In this document: positions 26,231-36,151 of the stretch, in pieces | How the letters are laid out: every line of letters begins with the position of its first letter | Position numbering within the stretch: the first letter of the stretch is position 1 | Virus record (IMG/VR): IMGVR_UViG_3300021962_007571 | Coordinates: 19,526 to 83,525 of that record | Strand: one strand, 5' to 3' | DNA length: 64,000 nucleotides | Source: a virus | Notes under the pieces: model-generated | Databases searched by the model: none | Told to the model about the DNA's origin: nothing | What the model saw: the letters and a program-made list of their open reading frames with translations, nothing else | Program-made: the position numbers and the translations under genes

Positions 26231-27739
26231 ATGTTAACAATTATATACTCGACGCATAAAGATGCGGAATACAATAAAAAATTTAAAGAACATTTATTAC
26301 ATACCGTAGGTCTTAAAGATGTTCAAATATTAGAGTTTGTTAATCATAATGAATATTCTCTATCTGAAGTTTATAACAGTGGAATAACCCAATCAATTCA
26401 CAATATTATAGTTTGTTGTCATAATGATATTAAACTTGATAAAAATTGGGGTAAAAAATTATTATCCGAATTTTCAAATAATCCCGATTATGGTATAATT
26501 GGTAAAGCAGGTTCTTGTTATTTTCCTGAGTCAGGAATCTATTGGGAAAAAATGGGTCAAACAATGGTTGGACAAGTTTATCACCATCCACCAGGTCAAA
26601 AAAAATGGTTAAGCCGTTATTCGACAAAGATGCCCGATTTAATACCCGTAGTAACACTTGACGGACTATTCATATCGTTTGATAAAAATAAAATCAAACA
26701 TAACTTTGACGAATCTATTGGTAAATTCCACTTCTACGACCATCTATTCTGTGTTCCAAATTATTTGTCAGGAGTTAAGATTGGGGTTACAACTTCATTT
26801 GAAATAACTCACGAATCTGTAGGGCAACCAAATCAAGAGTTTTGGGATAGTAGAGAAAGATTTGTTGAGAAATGGGGAGATAAACTACCATTAGATTTAA
26901 AACCTAAGTCCCCATTAGTTGAAGAAATTAAAGAAAAAGAATTAAAAAATATTGGTAAGGTTGCGGTGATAATCCCAACCAAGGGTAAGGTTGATATGTT
27001 ATTTAATTGTATTAATTCTTTTTATGAGCATTGTAACCCTAATAATTTTGAAGTGTTTATTGCCGATACAGGGTCAACTTTAGAAGAAAAAGAATGGATT
27101 AAAAATAATATTTTAACATTAGGGAATGTTAATTTAATAGAATATGATTATTATAATTTCGCTAAAATTAACAATGATGTTGTTAAAAATCACATAGATA
27201 ATAATTTTGATTTTTTATTATTCTGTAATAACGATATTAAATTATTAAATAATGTTATATATGAAATGTTGTCTATCTTTAAACAAAAATCAAATGTAGG
27301 TACCGTAGGTGCTAGATTACATTACGAAGATAATACAATTCAACATAATGGAATTGTTCTATTTTTAGATAAAGAAAAACAAATACAGATTTCACATTTA
27401 GGTCTTAAAGGTTATTATAATTTTAATCGAGACACTACTGAAACAATTGGTAATACCGCAGCATTAATGATGATTAGAAAAAACATATTTACAAAGTGTG
27501 GTATGTTTAATGAAAATTATATTAATTGTTTTGAAGATGTGGAATTGAATTTTCAATGTATTTCTTATAACTTAAAAAACTACGTATCGGGTAAATCTGT
27601 CGCATATCATTATGAGTCTCAAACAAGAAATGATAATAGTAGTAAAATATCAGAATTACTTACTGACTATCGTGAAAGATTATTTCCATATATTACTCAA
27701 AATATAAAAAAATTACTTCCATATCTTAAAGGAGTTTAA
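26231..27739 (+). CDS. two-domain glycosyltransferase
   Basis: 502 residues with two GT-A-like halves. Residues ~1-215 have IIVCCHNDIKLDKNW and FHFYDHLFC; residues ~235-500 form a family 2 transferase with VAVIIPTKGKVDML, VFIADTGST, DFLLFCNNDIKLL and INCFEDVELNFQC (the ED-x-E acidic motif). Tandem domains suggest two successive sugar additions or a chain-extending enzyme. Followed by an 80-base gap before phoH. Confidence 0.8.
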   Translation: MLTIIYSTHKDAEYNKKFKEHLLHTVGLKDVQILEFVNHNEYSLSEVYNSGITQSIHNIIVCCHNDIKLDKNWGKKLLSEFSNNPDYGIIGKAGSCYFPESGIYWEKMGQTMVGQVYHHPPGQKKWLSRYSTKMPDLIPVVTLDGLFISFDKNKIKHNFDESIGKFHFYDHLFCVPNYLSGVKIGVTTSFEITHESVGQPNQEFWDSRERFVEKWGDKLPLDLKPKSPLVEEIKEKELKNIGKVAVIIPTKGKVDMLFNCINSFYEHCNPNNFEVFIADTGSTLEEKEWIKNNILTLGNVNLIEYDYYNFAKINNDVVKNHIDNNFDFLLFCNNDIKLLNNVIYEMLSIFKQKSNVGTVGARLHYEDNTIQHNGIVLFLDKEKQIQISHLGLKGYYNFNRDTTETIGNTAALMMIRKNIFTKCGMFNENYINCFEDVELNFQCISYNLKNYVSGKSVAYHYESQTRNDNSSKISELLTDYRERLFPYITQNIKKLLPYLKGV

Positions 27740-27772
27740 AATGAGAAATAAATTAACGAGTATTTAATCCTC

Positions 27773-27779
27773 TATTTAT
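27773..27779 (+). promoter_or_regulatory. possible TATTTAT promoter before phoH
   Basis: TATTTAT 40 bases before the phoH ATG; spacing is longer than typical, so this copy is uncertain. Confidence 0.3.
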
Positions 27780-27819
27780 ATCTCAATTAAAAACATTACA
27801 ATTATATAAAAAAACAAAT

Positions 27820-28557
27820 ATGACTGAGAGAAGAAAAAAAGTAACGACTCAACCACAAAAAGAAAATGAGTATAAACCGACACTATCTAAAAAAGAACTT
27901 ATTTCACAAATAATAAAGAAAAAAACCAAAGAAAAGTTCTTATCTGAAAGTCAAAGAAAGTATTATGATATTTTAACTAAAAATCAAATTACCATTTGTT
28001 CAGGACCTGCAGGTGTTGGTAAGAGTTATATCTCTATGAAAGCTGCGGTTGACTTATTATCCGACCCAACAACTCCTTACGAAAAAATTATTATTGTTAG
28101 ACCCGCAGTTGAAGCGGAAGAAAAACTTGGTTCTTTACCAGGTAATGTTGAGGAGAAATTGGACCCTTACATTTTCCCATCTTACTATCTATTAAACAAG
28201 ATAATCGGAAAAGAGACAAGAGAAAAATTAAAAGAGATTGAAGCTATTGAGGTGTTTGCCTTAGCTTATATGAGAGGTATGAACATTGACAATTCAATTT
28301 TAATTTTTGAAGAAGCTCAAAACTCAACACCAAGTCAAATGAAACTTTTATTAACCCGTATTGGGTTTAATTCTAAGTTTTTCTTATCGGGAGATTTAGA
28401 ACAGTTTGATAGACATAAAGATAAAACACAAACAGGATTATGGGACGCTCTTAAGAAATTTCAAAATGTAGACGATATTGGTACTTTTGAATTTAAACCT
28501 GAGGATGTAGTGAGAAACCCATTAATTAGTAGAATCTTAAAAAGATACGAAGAGTAA
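27820..28557 (+). CDS. phoH: PhoH-like ATPase
   Basis: 245 residues. Walker A SGPAGVGKSY (62-69) and Walker B ILIFEEAQN (160-165) with the PhoH signatures IIVRPAVEAEE and LSGDLEQ. PhoH proteins are ATPases, some with RNA-helicase-like activity, and are common in phages; their exact job in infection is unclear. A basic ~40-residue N-terminus precedes the core. Separate transcription unit likely: 80-base gap upstream. Confidence 0.92.
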   Translation: MTERRKKVTTQPQKENEYKPTLSKKELISQIIKKKTKEKFLSESQRKYYDILTKNQITICSGPAGVGKSYISMKAAVDLLSDPTTPYEKIIIVRPAVEAEEKLGSLPGNVEEKLDPYIFPSYYLLNKIIGKETREKLKEIEAIEVFALAYMRGMNIDNSILIFEEAQNSTPSQMKLLLTRIGFNSKFFLSGDLEQFDRHKDKTQTGLWDALKKFQNVDDIGTFEFKPEDVVRNPLISRILKRYEE

Positions 28558-28585
28558 TAATACTCTTATTAGAAAAAACAAATTT

Positions 28586-29188
28586 ATGAGAATTGGTATT
28601 GAAATAAATGGTGTATTGAGAAATACAATAGGTAAACTAGAGTTAGTTTATCAGAAATACCTTATTGACAAAACTGAGGGTATTGAAGAAGAAAATACAT
28701 TTAAATATGAAATGATTTTACCCGTAACTAGTTTAAATTTAAGAGACCATTTTAAATTTGAAAACGATGAGGAGTTTTTTTCTTTCTTATATGAAGAATT
28801 TCCTATGGAAATATTTGGTCACGCAGGTTCGACAGAAACAATGACTTTTAACGACTTTAATGAATTTTACGTAGATAATAGAACTGAACACGACATTGTT
28901 ATTGTTTCAGATGAAATTGGTAAATCAAAACCAGCTTCATTATTTTTCTTATCTAAATTTGGATGTTTAACAGAAAAAGTAAAATTTTATAGTAATACTA
29001 CAATAAATTCAATGTGGGATGAAATAGACATTTTACTTACGTCTAACCCTACCTTATTATTAGAACATCCGAAGAATAAAATTGTTGTAAAATATGTTAC
29101 AGAATATAACAAAGATATTGAAAGTGAATATGAAATTACAACACTTAAAGACTTAAATGATAAACTAAAACAAATATGGACACAATGA
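28586..29188 (+). CDS. HAD-like protein with degenerate active site
   Basis: 200 residues shaped like a small HAD phosphatase/5'-nucleotidase: IGIEINGVLRNT at the N-terminus where D-x-D-G-V is expected, IVSDEIGKSKPASLFFLSKFG in the motif II/III region, and DILLTSNPTLLLEHP where a D-D-N-P motif usually sits. The nucleophile Asp is Glu and the second Asp is Asn, so catalysis is doubtful; it may be a binding or regulatory relic. Identification is by fold pattern only. Confidence 0.55.
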   Translation: MRIGIEINGVLRNTIGKLELVYQKYLIDKTEGIEEENTFKYEMILPVTSLNLRDHFKFENDEEFFSFLYEEFPMEIFGHAGSTETMTFNDFNEFYVDNRTEHDIVIVSDEIGKSKPASLFFLSKFGCLTEKVKFYSNTTINSMWDEIDILLTSNPTLLLEHPKNKIVVKYVTEYNKDIESEYEITTLKDLNDKLKQIWTQ

Positions 29189-29457
29189 TGTTTAAAATAA
29201 TGAATGAACACTATTTTTTAGATTTGGACGAAATAGATAATTTCATTCAGATTAAATCAAACCCAACTACGGGGGAAACAAGTGATAATCATATCAGTAT
29301 TGTAAAATACGAAACAATTAAATTAATGTTAGAAGTATTAATGGATGGTAATGAAGAAGTTGATGAAGCCTTAGGACAAAAGGGTTCAGGACTTTCAATA
29401 CCATTTAAATTGGCCTTTAACACACTATTAAGTAAAAAACTATTAAAATCATTTTAA
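29185..29457 (+). CDS. unknown small protein, 90 residues
   Basis: Acidic small protein beginning MMFKIMNEHYFLDLDEIDNF. ATG at 29185 overlaps the previous stop as ATGA, the usual coupled arrangement; an earlier ATG at 29176 is also in frame. No recognised domain. Confidence 0.6.
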   Translation: MMFKIMNEHYFLDLDEIDNFIQIKSNPTTGETSDNHISIVKYETIKLMLEVLMDGNEEVDEALGQKGSGLSIPFKLAFNTLLSKKLLKSF

Positions 29458-29459
29458 TT

Positions 29460-30515
29460 ATGGAAGATAACAGAATATTAAAACTAGAGAAATCAATCGA
29501 AAACTTAAAAGATAAAAAATGTCGAATTTATCTATTTGTACAGGATACAAAAGGTAACCCTAAAGCTGGTGTACGATATATGTACCAAATGGGTATGTCA
29601 TTAAAAAATCAAGGATTTAATCCTATTATGCTTCACGAAAAACCCGAATACATTGGTGTTAAAGAATGGTTGGGTGAGGAGTATATGGAATTACCTCATA
29701 AACCAATTGAAGGTCAAAATTTAGAGATTTCACCTGAAGACTTTATTGTCATCCCTGAAATTTTTGGTTTCATTATGGAACAAATTAAAGATTTACCTTG
29801 TGCTAAAATTGTACTTTGTCAGGCTTATGACCATATGATGGAAACTTTACAACCAGGGTTTGGTTGGGCTAACTATGGATTTTACAAGTGTATCACAACT
29901 TCAGAATTCCAAAAAGATTATATCTCAGGTGTTATGAAAAATGTGTCAATTGACATCTTAAAACCATACATCTCTGAAAGATTTGTTAAATCAGAATATC
30001 CTCAAAAACCTATTGTGGCAGTTCATTCAAGAGACCAAAGAAAAACATTAAACTTTATTAAAACTTTTTATCTTAAATTCCCTCAATATAGATGGATTAC
30101 TTTTAGAGATATGAGAGGTTTAAGTGAAGAAGACTTCTCAAGTTTCTTAAAAGATTGTTTCTTAAGTGTTTGGATAGACGACACCAGTGGTTTTGGAACT
30201 TTTCCATTAGAATCAATGACTTGTGGAGTTCCTGTTATTGGAACAATACCTTCTTTATTCCCTCATTGGATGAATGAAGACAACGGATTATGGATTAGTG
30301 AGGAAACTAAATTAACTGATTATACCGCAGACTTTATTCAAAATTGGTTGGAGGATAACATTAAACCAGAATTATACGATAAAATTAACGAAACAGTCGC
30401 AACTTTATCTAATAAAACTGAATTTGAGACGACCTTAGTTTCTTTATTTAACAATTATTTAGAAACAAGAGAAAAATCATTCACAGAACAATTAAATAAA
30501 TTAAAATCAGAATAA
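29460..30515 (+). CDS. GT-B-like glycosyltransferase
   Basis: 351 residues. CRIYLFVQDTKGNPKAGVRYMYQMG at the N-terminal nucleotide-fold start, KPIVAVHSRDQRKTL at the second domain, and SGFGTFPLESMTCGVPVIGT, the conserved E-x-x-x-C-G-x-P-V-I motif that binds the nucleotide sugar in GT4-like enzymes. Ends 1 base before the next glycosyltransferase gene. Confidence 0.8.
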   Translation: MEDNRILKLEKSIENLKDKKCRIYLFVQDTKGNPKAGVRYMYQMGMSLKNQGFNPIMLHEKPEYIGVKEWLGEEYMELPHKPIEGQNLEISPEDFIVIPEIFGFIMEQIKDLPCAKIVLCQAYDHMMETLQPGFGWANYGFYKCITTSEFQKDYISGVMKNVSIDILKPYISERFVKSEYPQKPIVAVHSRDQRKTLNFIKTFYLKFPQYRWITFRDMRGLSEEDFSSFLKDCFLSVWIDDTSGFGTFPLESMTCGVPVIGTIPSLFPHWMNEDNGLWISEETKLTDYTADFIQNWLEDNIKPELYDKINETVATLSNKTEFETTLVSLFNNYLETREKSFTEQLNKLKSE

Positions 30516-30516
30516 T

Positions 30517-31320
30517 ATGGAAAACACATTTAACGTATCAGTAATATTACCAATTAAAACCGCAACGTCTAAAGATTTTGAGGATTTATTTGCTAAAGCT
30601 ATAACATCAATTAAAGAACAAAAAACTAAAGTTAACGAATTAGTAATTGTATATACAAACGAAGAACTTTTAACTAAAAAAATCAACGAGTTTGATTTTG
30701 GAGATTTAAATGTTAAAAAATTAGTTTGGGAACAAGAACCTAACTTCTCAAACCAAGTTAATTTTGGTGTTGAGAACGCATCATCAGAATGGGTATCTTT
30801 CTTTGAATTTGATGACGAGTATTCAAACATTTGGTTTAAGAATGTAGAGAAATATTCTTCAATCTATAAAGATGTTAACGCATTCCTTCCTATCGTAGTT
30901 GATGTTGATGCTAAAGGTGGATTTGCTGGTTTTACAAACGAGGCAACATTCGCATCAAACTTCTCACAAGAAATGGGATTTTTAACTAACGAAACACTAC
31001 ACGATTTTCAAAACTTTCAAACTTCAGGTATGGTTATTAAAAAATCAACAATCACTGAATTTGGAGGACTTAAATCTAATTTTAAATTAACTTTTGTGTA
31101 CGAATTTTTATTAAGACTGACATTCAACTCTGTAAGAATAATGACAATACCTAAGATAGGTTATAAACACGTTAATCTCAGAGAAGGTTCAATATTTTGG
31201 AACTACAAATACGGTTCAGATATCTTGTCCGAAAATGAGGTTAAATTTTGGATTGAATCTGCAAAGAAAGAGTATTTTTTTAAAGACGAAAGACCATTAA
31301 ACTATGAACCACAAATTTAA
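30517..31320 (+). CDS. GT2-like glycosyltransferase
   Basis: 267 residues, family 2 type: VSVILPIKTATSKDF, ELVIVYTNEE, NQVNFGVENASSEWVSFFEFDDEYS (acidic DXD-like FDDE). The later part has SGMVIKKSTITEFGG as in the acceptor side of these enzymes. Its stop codon overlaps the start of the sigma-factor gene by one base. Confidence 0.8.
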   Translation: MENTFNVSVILPIKTATSKDFEDLFAKAITSIKEQKTKVNELVIVYTNEELLTKKINEFDFGDLNVKKLVWEQEPNFSNQVNFGVENASSEWVSFFEFDDEYSNIWFKNVEKYSSIYKDVNAFLPIVVDVDAKGGFAGFTNEATFASNFSQEMGFLTNETLHDFQNFQTSGMVIKKSTITEFGGLKSNFKLTFVYEFLLRLTFNSVRIMTIPKIGYKHVNLREGSIFWNYKYGSDILSENEVKFWIESAKKEYFFKDERPLNYEPQI

Positions 31321-32075
31321 TGCTAAGCGAAGACACATTGTTAAGTGCGTCTACGGAAAATATTGATTCAAAAAAAAGAGGTAGGAAACAAAAACAAGCA
31401 AATTATTTTGATGTACAAGAAGAAGCTGCGGTTAGAATGTTTTTATTAGAACCATCTTGGGAAGAAAGAAACAAAATCTATAATCAATATTTACGAGACC
31501 CTTTGGATAAAATGATATCGTCTATTATTAGACGATATAAATTATACAGAAAAGATATGGATTTTAAAGAAATCCATACTGATACTCATTCTTTTTTGAT
31601 GACTAAAATTGAAAAATTTAAACCGTCAAAAGAAAAGAAAGCATACTCTTACTTTGGTACTATTTGTAAGAACTATTTAATGGGTCAAATTATTAAAGAC
31701 CAAAAAGAGTTAAATAGAAAAATATCTTATGAAGATATATCAACATCAATCGAGGAAAATGTAAAATATTCATACTCTCTTGAAAATGATTATATTGAAG
31801 CAACTACAATTATTGAGAAATTCATAGATGAACTAAGATTGTACATTGATACCGAATCTCTGTCGGACAATGAAAAAAAATTAGGATATGCTTTAATGGA
31901 ACTCTTTGAAAATTATGAAACAATTTTTATGGGGGCCGACAACAATAAATTTAATAAGAATGTAATTTTACTATCGTTAAGAGAAATGACTAATCTATCT
32001 ACTAAAGAGATTAGAAATTCAATGAAGAAGTATAAAAAACTATACGGTAGTATCTTAGGAAATATTTTAAAATAA
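31320..32075 (+). CDS. gp55-like late-transcription sigma factor
   Basis: 251 residues with a sigma-70 region 2-like core: PLDKMISSIIRRYKLY, DMDFKEIHTDTHSFLMTKIEKF, AYSYFGTICKNYLMGQIIKDQ. This is the arrangement of T4 gp55, the small sigma factor that directs host RNA polymerase to late promoters. A basic N-terminal segment (KKRGRKQKQ) precedes it; no region 4 is obvious, as in gp55. It would explain the second, non-host promoter motif (TATTTAT). Located directly before the tail/baseplate-like genes. Confidence 0.75.
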   Translation: MLSEDTLLSASTENIDSKKRGRKQKQANYFDVQEEAAVRMFLLEPSWEERNKIYNQYLRDPLDKMISSIIRRYKLYRKDMDFKEIHTDTHSFLMTKIEKFKPSKEKKAYSYFGTICKNYLMGQIIKDQKELNRKISYEDISTSIEENVKYSYSLENDYIEATTIIEKFIDELRLYIDTESLSDNEKKLGYALMELFENYETIFMGADNNKFNKNVILLSLREMTNLSTKEIRNSMKKYKKLYGSILGNILK

Positions 32076-32084
32076 ACACTGAAG

Positions 32085-32091
32085 TATTTAT
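32085..32091 (+). promoter_or_regulatory. candidate phage late promoter (TATTTAT)
   Basis: TATTTAT (within GTATTTATAG) 4 bases before the ATG at 32096; transcripts from it would be almost leaderless or start inside the gene, so it may also serve downstream genes. Confidence 0.4.
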
Positions 32092-32095
32092 AGAT

Positions 32096-32464
32096 ATGAG
32101 TAGACCTAAGAAAAAAGAAGTAAAATTTACTAAAGATTCTGTATTGTCAATTTTACAGGAAGTATACAATGAGATTGTTGAGCAGAGAAATACTGCTTTA
32201 AGAATCCAAAATAAAATGTTGGCGATGATGAAGGAACCTGAAGATATGACCCTTATTGGACCTGTTATCGAAAAACAACAAAAAATAATCAACGACTGTG
32301 TTGAGAAAAAATTAACTTTATCTAAACTACAATCATCTATTTGGGAAAAAAGTCAAAACGAAAAATCCGATTTTACTATCGATGATTTAAGTGATGATTT
32401 AATGGAAAGTTTAATAAATAAAGACGTTGAGAGGTCTGACGACTCTTATAAATTAGGTAAATAA
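32096..32464 (+). CDS. unknown helical protein, 122 residues
   Basis: Mostly alpha-helical and charged, with heptad-like stretches (ILQEVYNEIVEQRNTALRIQNKM). No catalytic motif. First gene of the tail-like operon; could be an assembly chaperone or small baseplate part. Confidence 0.6.
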   Translation: MSRPKKKEVKFTKDSVLSILQEVYNEIVEQRNTALRIQNKMLAMMKEPEDMTLIGPVIEKQQKIINDCVEKKLTLSKLQSSIWEKSQNEKSDFTIDDLSDDLMESLINKDVERSDDSYKLGK

Positions 32465-32465
32465 T

Positions 32466-34358
32466 ATGGGAGAAGCATCTGTAGATTTAAATAGTGCTTA
32501 CGGTTCAGTTGAGCAAAAAATGAAGGCGAATAGAACCTATCTCGAAGTAAAACAGGATGCCCAAAAAATTAAAAAAGACCTAAAAGACAATTTAGAAAAA
32601 AATAAGGAGTCCGTCACTACTACAGTTGAGAAACTGAAAGAACAGAAAAAAAGATATCAGAGACAAGTTAAGACTCAGATGGACCAAATGTTAAGTATGG
32701 TTCAATTCAATAAAGGTTCAGGTAGCTCAACAATGAGATACATTAAAACAAAGTTTATTGAAGCGGCCGTTAGAATTGGACCGAAAATCTCTGATATGTT
32801 AGAGAAAGAAAGTATTAAAAGTTTAGGTTGTTCTCAACAACAAGCTTTTACCGCAACAACAGTATATATCAAAGTTAAAAGTACTGATTTACAGAATCTA
32901 TTAAAAAGAGACCCAAACGAAGATAGTGCGGCGGTTGCTTATGAAAAAACACCACCTGTTTTAGGAACTAAACCATATAGTATGAATAGAGAAATGTGGG
33001 ATAGACTACAAAATCTAAACGTGCCATCCCAATATAATGGAGGTTCAGGTCAAAAGTTATTTGATATAACTTATGTACAACAAGATAATAATAGTATCAC
33101 AGGTGATTTCTATAAAATAGATTTAGTTAACAAACCTACAGGTAACACTGTTGGTAGTTTTTTAAGTGACTATTACAAAGCAATTAATTTAGTAGATAAC
33201 AATAATTTATTTGCACAACTAATGGACCAAATTAGTGGTGCGGTTTCATTTGACGCTAAATTAGGTTATGGGGAGTTAGATGAAAAAAATAAATTCATAC
33301 TATTATTACAAAGAATTTTAGGACTTTGTTTTGATAATAGAAAAGAAATTGATGTTAGTGGTAATGCCAAAGTTGCGGAATTAGATGGTGTTGACGAAAG
33401 TTTTTTTGAGTTTACAGATATTGATTTAAGATATTTGGATGATTTAATATCTAACATACAGAATGGTGTTGTTGAATTTGAAGATTGTGAAAATGTAAAA
33501 TTTCCTGTAAACACTGCCGCGGTTATGGATAGTTTACTTAAATTTAATGATTTAACAAAGATTGAGGATATTGAAAAACAGGCAATGAGTTTGACTGACA
33601 CTTTGATTGATGATGATAGATGGAAACTACCTAACTCTTTCGATATTAACTTATCAGTTGATTTAAGTTTTTTAACTAACCTACCTAAAGCAATTATGAT
33701 GGCGTTATTATCACCCAAGATAATTTTACCATTATTAATTATGTCAAAAGCAATCTCACAAAGTATTGCAGACACCATAGAAAGTTTAGGTGATTTTATA
33801 AGAGCCTTTAAAAAGTATGTAATTAATGTTATGTCTAAAATTGGGGGATTATTTGTTGAAACTCTTTTTGATATTATCAAAGAAGATATTAAAACATTAA
33901 TTGGACAGATAATTTCAGATATTGCAAAAGAAAAAATATTAAAAAAATACGCAATAATCTTAAAATTAGTTGAGTTAATTTTAATTATTGCCAGATTTAT
34001 AGAAGATTGGAGGAAATGTAAAAGTGTTGTTGATGAGATTTTAGCATTACTGAACTTAAGTGGTATTGGAAATGCAATTCCTTCATTCCTATTATCCGCT
34101 TCAGAATTATTAGACGGATTTTCAAATACAAGAGCGTCAATTAATGTTATTGAGGAGTTACAAAAAATAGGAATTCCAACGGGACCTATGCCTGATGGTA
34201 GTCCAAATTTATATTTACAAGCTAAAGTTGCGGAAATTAAAGGGGTTGAAAAAGAAAGAACTGAAAATGGTAAGGTACAAGTTTTTGTTAAACCATTACC
34301 TGTGAGTCCTGCTGGGGTAACACTACCCGCAGGTAATATATTTGGTAAAGCATTTTAA
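32466..34358 (+). CDS. large tail/baseplate-like protein with hydrophobic segments
   Basis: 630 residues. A long coiled coil (~25-75, KKDLKDNLEKNKESV) is followed by a globular middle. Around 400-530 are two hydrophobic stretches (AIMMALLSPKIILPLLIM and IILKLVELILIIARF) that could cross membranes or be buried in an assembly. Located between the late sigma factor and an OB-fold baseplate-like gene. I cannot match it to a named tail protein; hub, tape-like or baseplate roles are all possible. Confidence 0.6.
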   Translation: MGEASVDLNSAYGSVEQKMKANRTYLEVKQDAQKIKKDLKDNLEKNKESVTTTVEKLKEQKKRYQRQVKTQMDQMLSMVQFNKGSGSSTMRYIKTKFIEAAVRIGPKISDMLEKESIKSLGCSQQQAFTATTVYIKVKSTDLQNLLKRDPNEDSAAVAYEKTPPVLGTKPYSMNREMWDRLQNLNVPSQYNGGSGQKLFDITYVQQDNNSITGDFYKIDLVNKPTGNTVGSFLSDYYKAINLVDNNNLFAQLMDQISGAVSFDAKLGYGELDEKNKFILLLQRILGLCFDNRKEIDVSGNAKVAELDGVDESFFEFTDIDLRYLDDLISNIQNGVVEFEDCENVKFPVNTAAVMDSLLKFNDLTKIEDIEKQAMSLTDTLIDDDRWKLPNSFDINLSVDLSFLTNLPKAIMMALLSPKIILPLLIMSKAISQSIADTIESLGDFIRAFKKYVINVMSKIGGLFVETLFDIIKEDIKTLIGQIISDIAKEKILKKYAIILKLVELILIIARFIEDWRKCKSVVDEILALLNLSGIGNAIPSFLLSASELLDGFSNTRASINVIEELQKIGIPTGPMPDGSPNLYLQAKVAEIKGVEKERTENGKVQVFVKPLPVSPAGVTLPAGNIFGKAF

Positions 34359-34359
34359 T

Positions 34360-34557
34360 ATGGATGAAAGAGAAAAAGTTAACAATATAATTAAGAATTT
34401 AAACGAAAGTTCAAATTCAGAATTGGCATACGCTTTAGATTTCCTAAATTCAGATTTTGAACAAACTAAAACCGCAATTATTAAATTAACAAAACATATT
34501 GATACTGTTGAGTTAGTGTATAATAAAGTTTTAAAAGAATTAGAGAGTAGAAAATAA
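34360..34557 (+). CDS. unknown small helical protein, 65 residues
   Basis: Chosen start is ATG 34360, 1 base after the previous stop; an upstream in-frame ATG (34342) would overlap the previous gene. The product is a helical, acidic peptide. Its stop overlaps the start of the next gene by one base. Confidence 0.6.
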   Translation: MDEREKVNNIIKNLNESSNSELAYALDFLNSDFEQTKTAIIKLTKHIDTVELVYNKVLKELESRK

Positions 34558-36143
34558 TGACAAGTAATTACGAAAATAAAAGGTTATGGACAGGTCACGT
34601 TATTGATAATAATGACCCCCTTATGGTTAATAGGGTTAGGGTTCAATTTGACACTAGTAACAATGAGGCAATTTTAAAAGGTGTACCTGAATATATTGAC
34701 AATAAAAAAACAATCGCTGATGATGGAAAAGATTTAAATCCTGAATTTAAATGGACTTCTATTGACCCGTTTGTTTTCTTACCATTAATACCTTTATTTG
34801 TTAAAGTTACTCCAAAGATAAAAGAATCTGTTAATTTAATATATCCTAACGTAGAAACTAACTATACGGAACAATATTACGTTCAAGGGACTTTAACATC
34901 ACCATTAACTTTATATAAAGAAGATTATGAATCATCTAGAAGGTTTGCAACTAGAGATAGATTAAAACAACCTAGAAATCTTCAAAACGTTCCTGGTGTT
35001 AATAGAAATAACAGAACAAAATCTATACAAAAAAGATATACTCACCCACCAACTGAAGGTGCGTTTATGGAGGCCGAAGATGTTGGTCTACAAGGTAGGG
35101 GTACTTGCGATTTAATCATTAAAGATAATGATATAATTTTAAGAGCTGGTAAGACTACCACAATACCTAAAAATGCAAATACTAATGTTGACGTTAAATC
35201 AACAAGAAGTTTTATACAACTTTCAGATTTTAATTTCAGAATTAATGATTTGGGGACTTCTGAGACTGCAAGATTAGAACAAGATGTTTTATTTGTTAAG
35301 TCTTTAGTAGAATGGAATATTGTTAATCCCGATAATGCTGCAAATCCAAATCAATTTATTTTGGATGTTTATTTATACAACCTACCGCAAAAAACAGGTT
35401 ATACTACAAATAAGATATACAGAGATACACCTATTGACGCTGCTGACAAGAGCTTAGTTTATTATGTACAATACACTAATCAAACAATGCAAAATGTAAT
35501 TGATGTCATTAATAACTTTATTACCCAATGTAATGATGGTGTTATTAATTTACCTCCAAACGAAATAAAAGAAATTAGTAATCAATTCCCACTGTTTTTT
35601 AGACCATCTCCATTAACATTAAAATGTTTAACAAGTGATAATGGTTCTCAACAATATAAAAACATTTCTGAAATTAATTCTAAAATTAAATTTAAATCAA
35701 TCAAACAAGGTGACGGTTTAATTTTCTATAAAAATAAAACAGGACAACAATCAACTGTTAGAAAGGAAACTATTAAAAATTACGACACCGAGGGAACTTC
35801 AACAACGTATAACATATTAGGTGCGGATAAATTACTAATACTTTCACACGAATCTAAAATACCAAGTAAGGGTAAAATAATTTTAGATAGTACTACTATG
35901 AGAGGTATGGACCAAAAATTTTTGGTTGAGAAGGTTTTACCAAATACAGACCCTGTAGTTAGAGGTGAAGAACTTATGAAGTTTTTAAACTTAGTTGTTA
36001 AATTTTTAGTGGCTCACGTTCACCCATTTCCAGGTGTACCTCCAGTACCTGTGGCTACTGATGGTACTCAAGCAATTAAAATTCTTACCGAGATGCAAAA
36101 CGCATCTAACACTATTCTTAATCAGAATATCAGAATTAACTAA
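34557..36143 (+). CDS. baseplate hub/spike-like protein with gp5-type OB region
   Basis: 528 residues. The N-terminus LWTGHVIDNNDPLMVNRVRVQFD resembles the OB-fold of T4 gp5/VgrG-type spike proteins (G-x-V-x(n)-R-V-K-V). The C-terminus has FLVAHVHPFPGVPPVPVAT, a His/Pro-rich tail like those in phage spike-associated proteins. No lysozyme active site is seen, so it lacks the lytic domain of T4 gp5. A central insert of ~300 residues is unassigned. Confidence 0.55.
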   Translation: MTSNYENKRLWTGHVIDNNDPLMVNRVRVQFDTSNNEAILKGVPEYIDNKKTIADDGKDLNPEFKWTSIDPFVFLPLIPLFVKVTPKIKESVNLIYPNVETNYTEQYYVQGTLTSPLTLYKEDYESSRRFATRDRLKQPRNLQNVPGVNRNNRTKSIQKRYTHPPTEGAFMEAEDVGLQGRGTCDLIIKDNDIILRAGKTTTIPKNANTNVDVKSTRSFIQLSDFNFRINDLGTSETARLEQDVLFVKSLVEWNIVNPDNAANPNQFILDVYLYNLPQKTGYTTNKIYRDTPIDAADKSLVYYVQYTNQTMQNVIDVINNFITQCNDGVINLPPNEIKEISNQFPLFFRPSPLTLKCLTSDNGSQQYKNISEINSKIKFKSIKQGDGLIFYKNKTGQQSTVRKETIKNYDTEGTSTTYNILGADKLLILSHESKIPSKGKIILDSTTMRGMDQKFLVEKVLPNTDPVVRGEELMKFLNLVVKFLVAHVHPFPGVPPVPVATDGTQAIKILTEMQNASNTILNQNIRIN

Positions 36144-36151
36144 TTCTTTGA

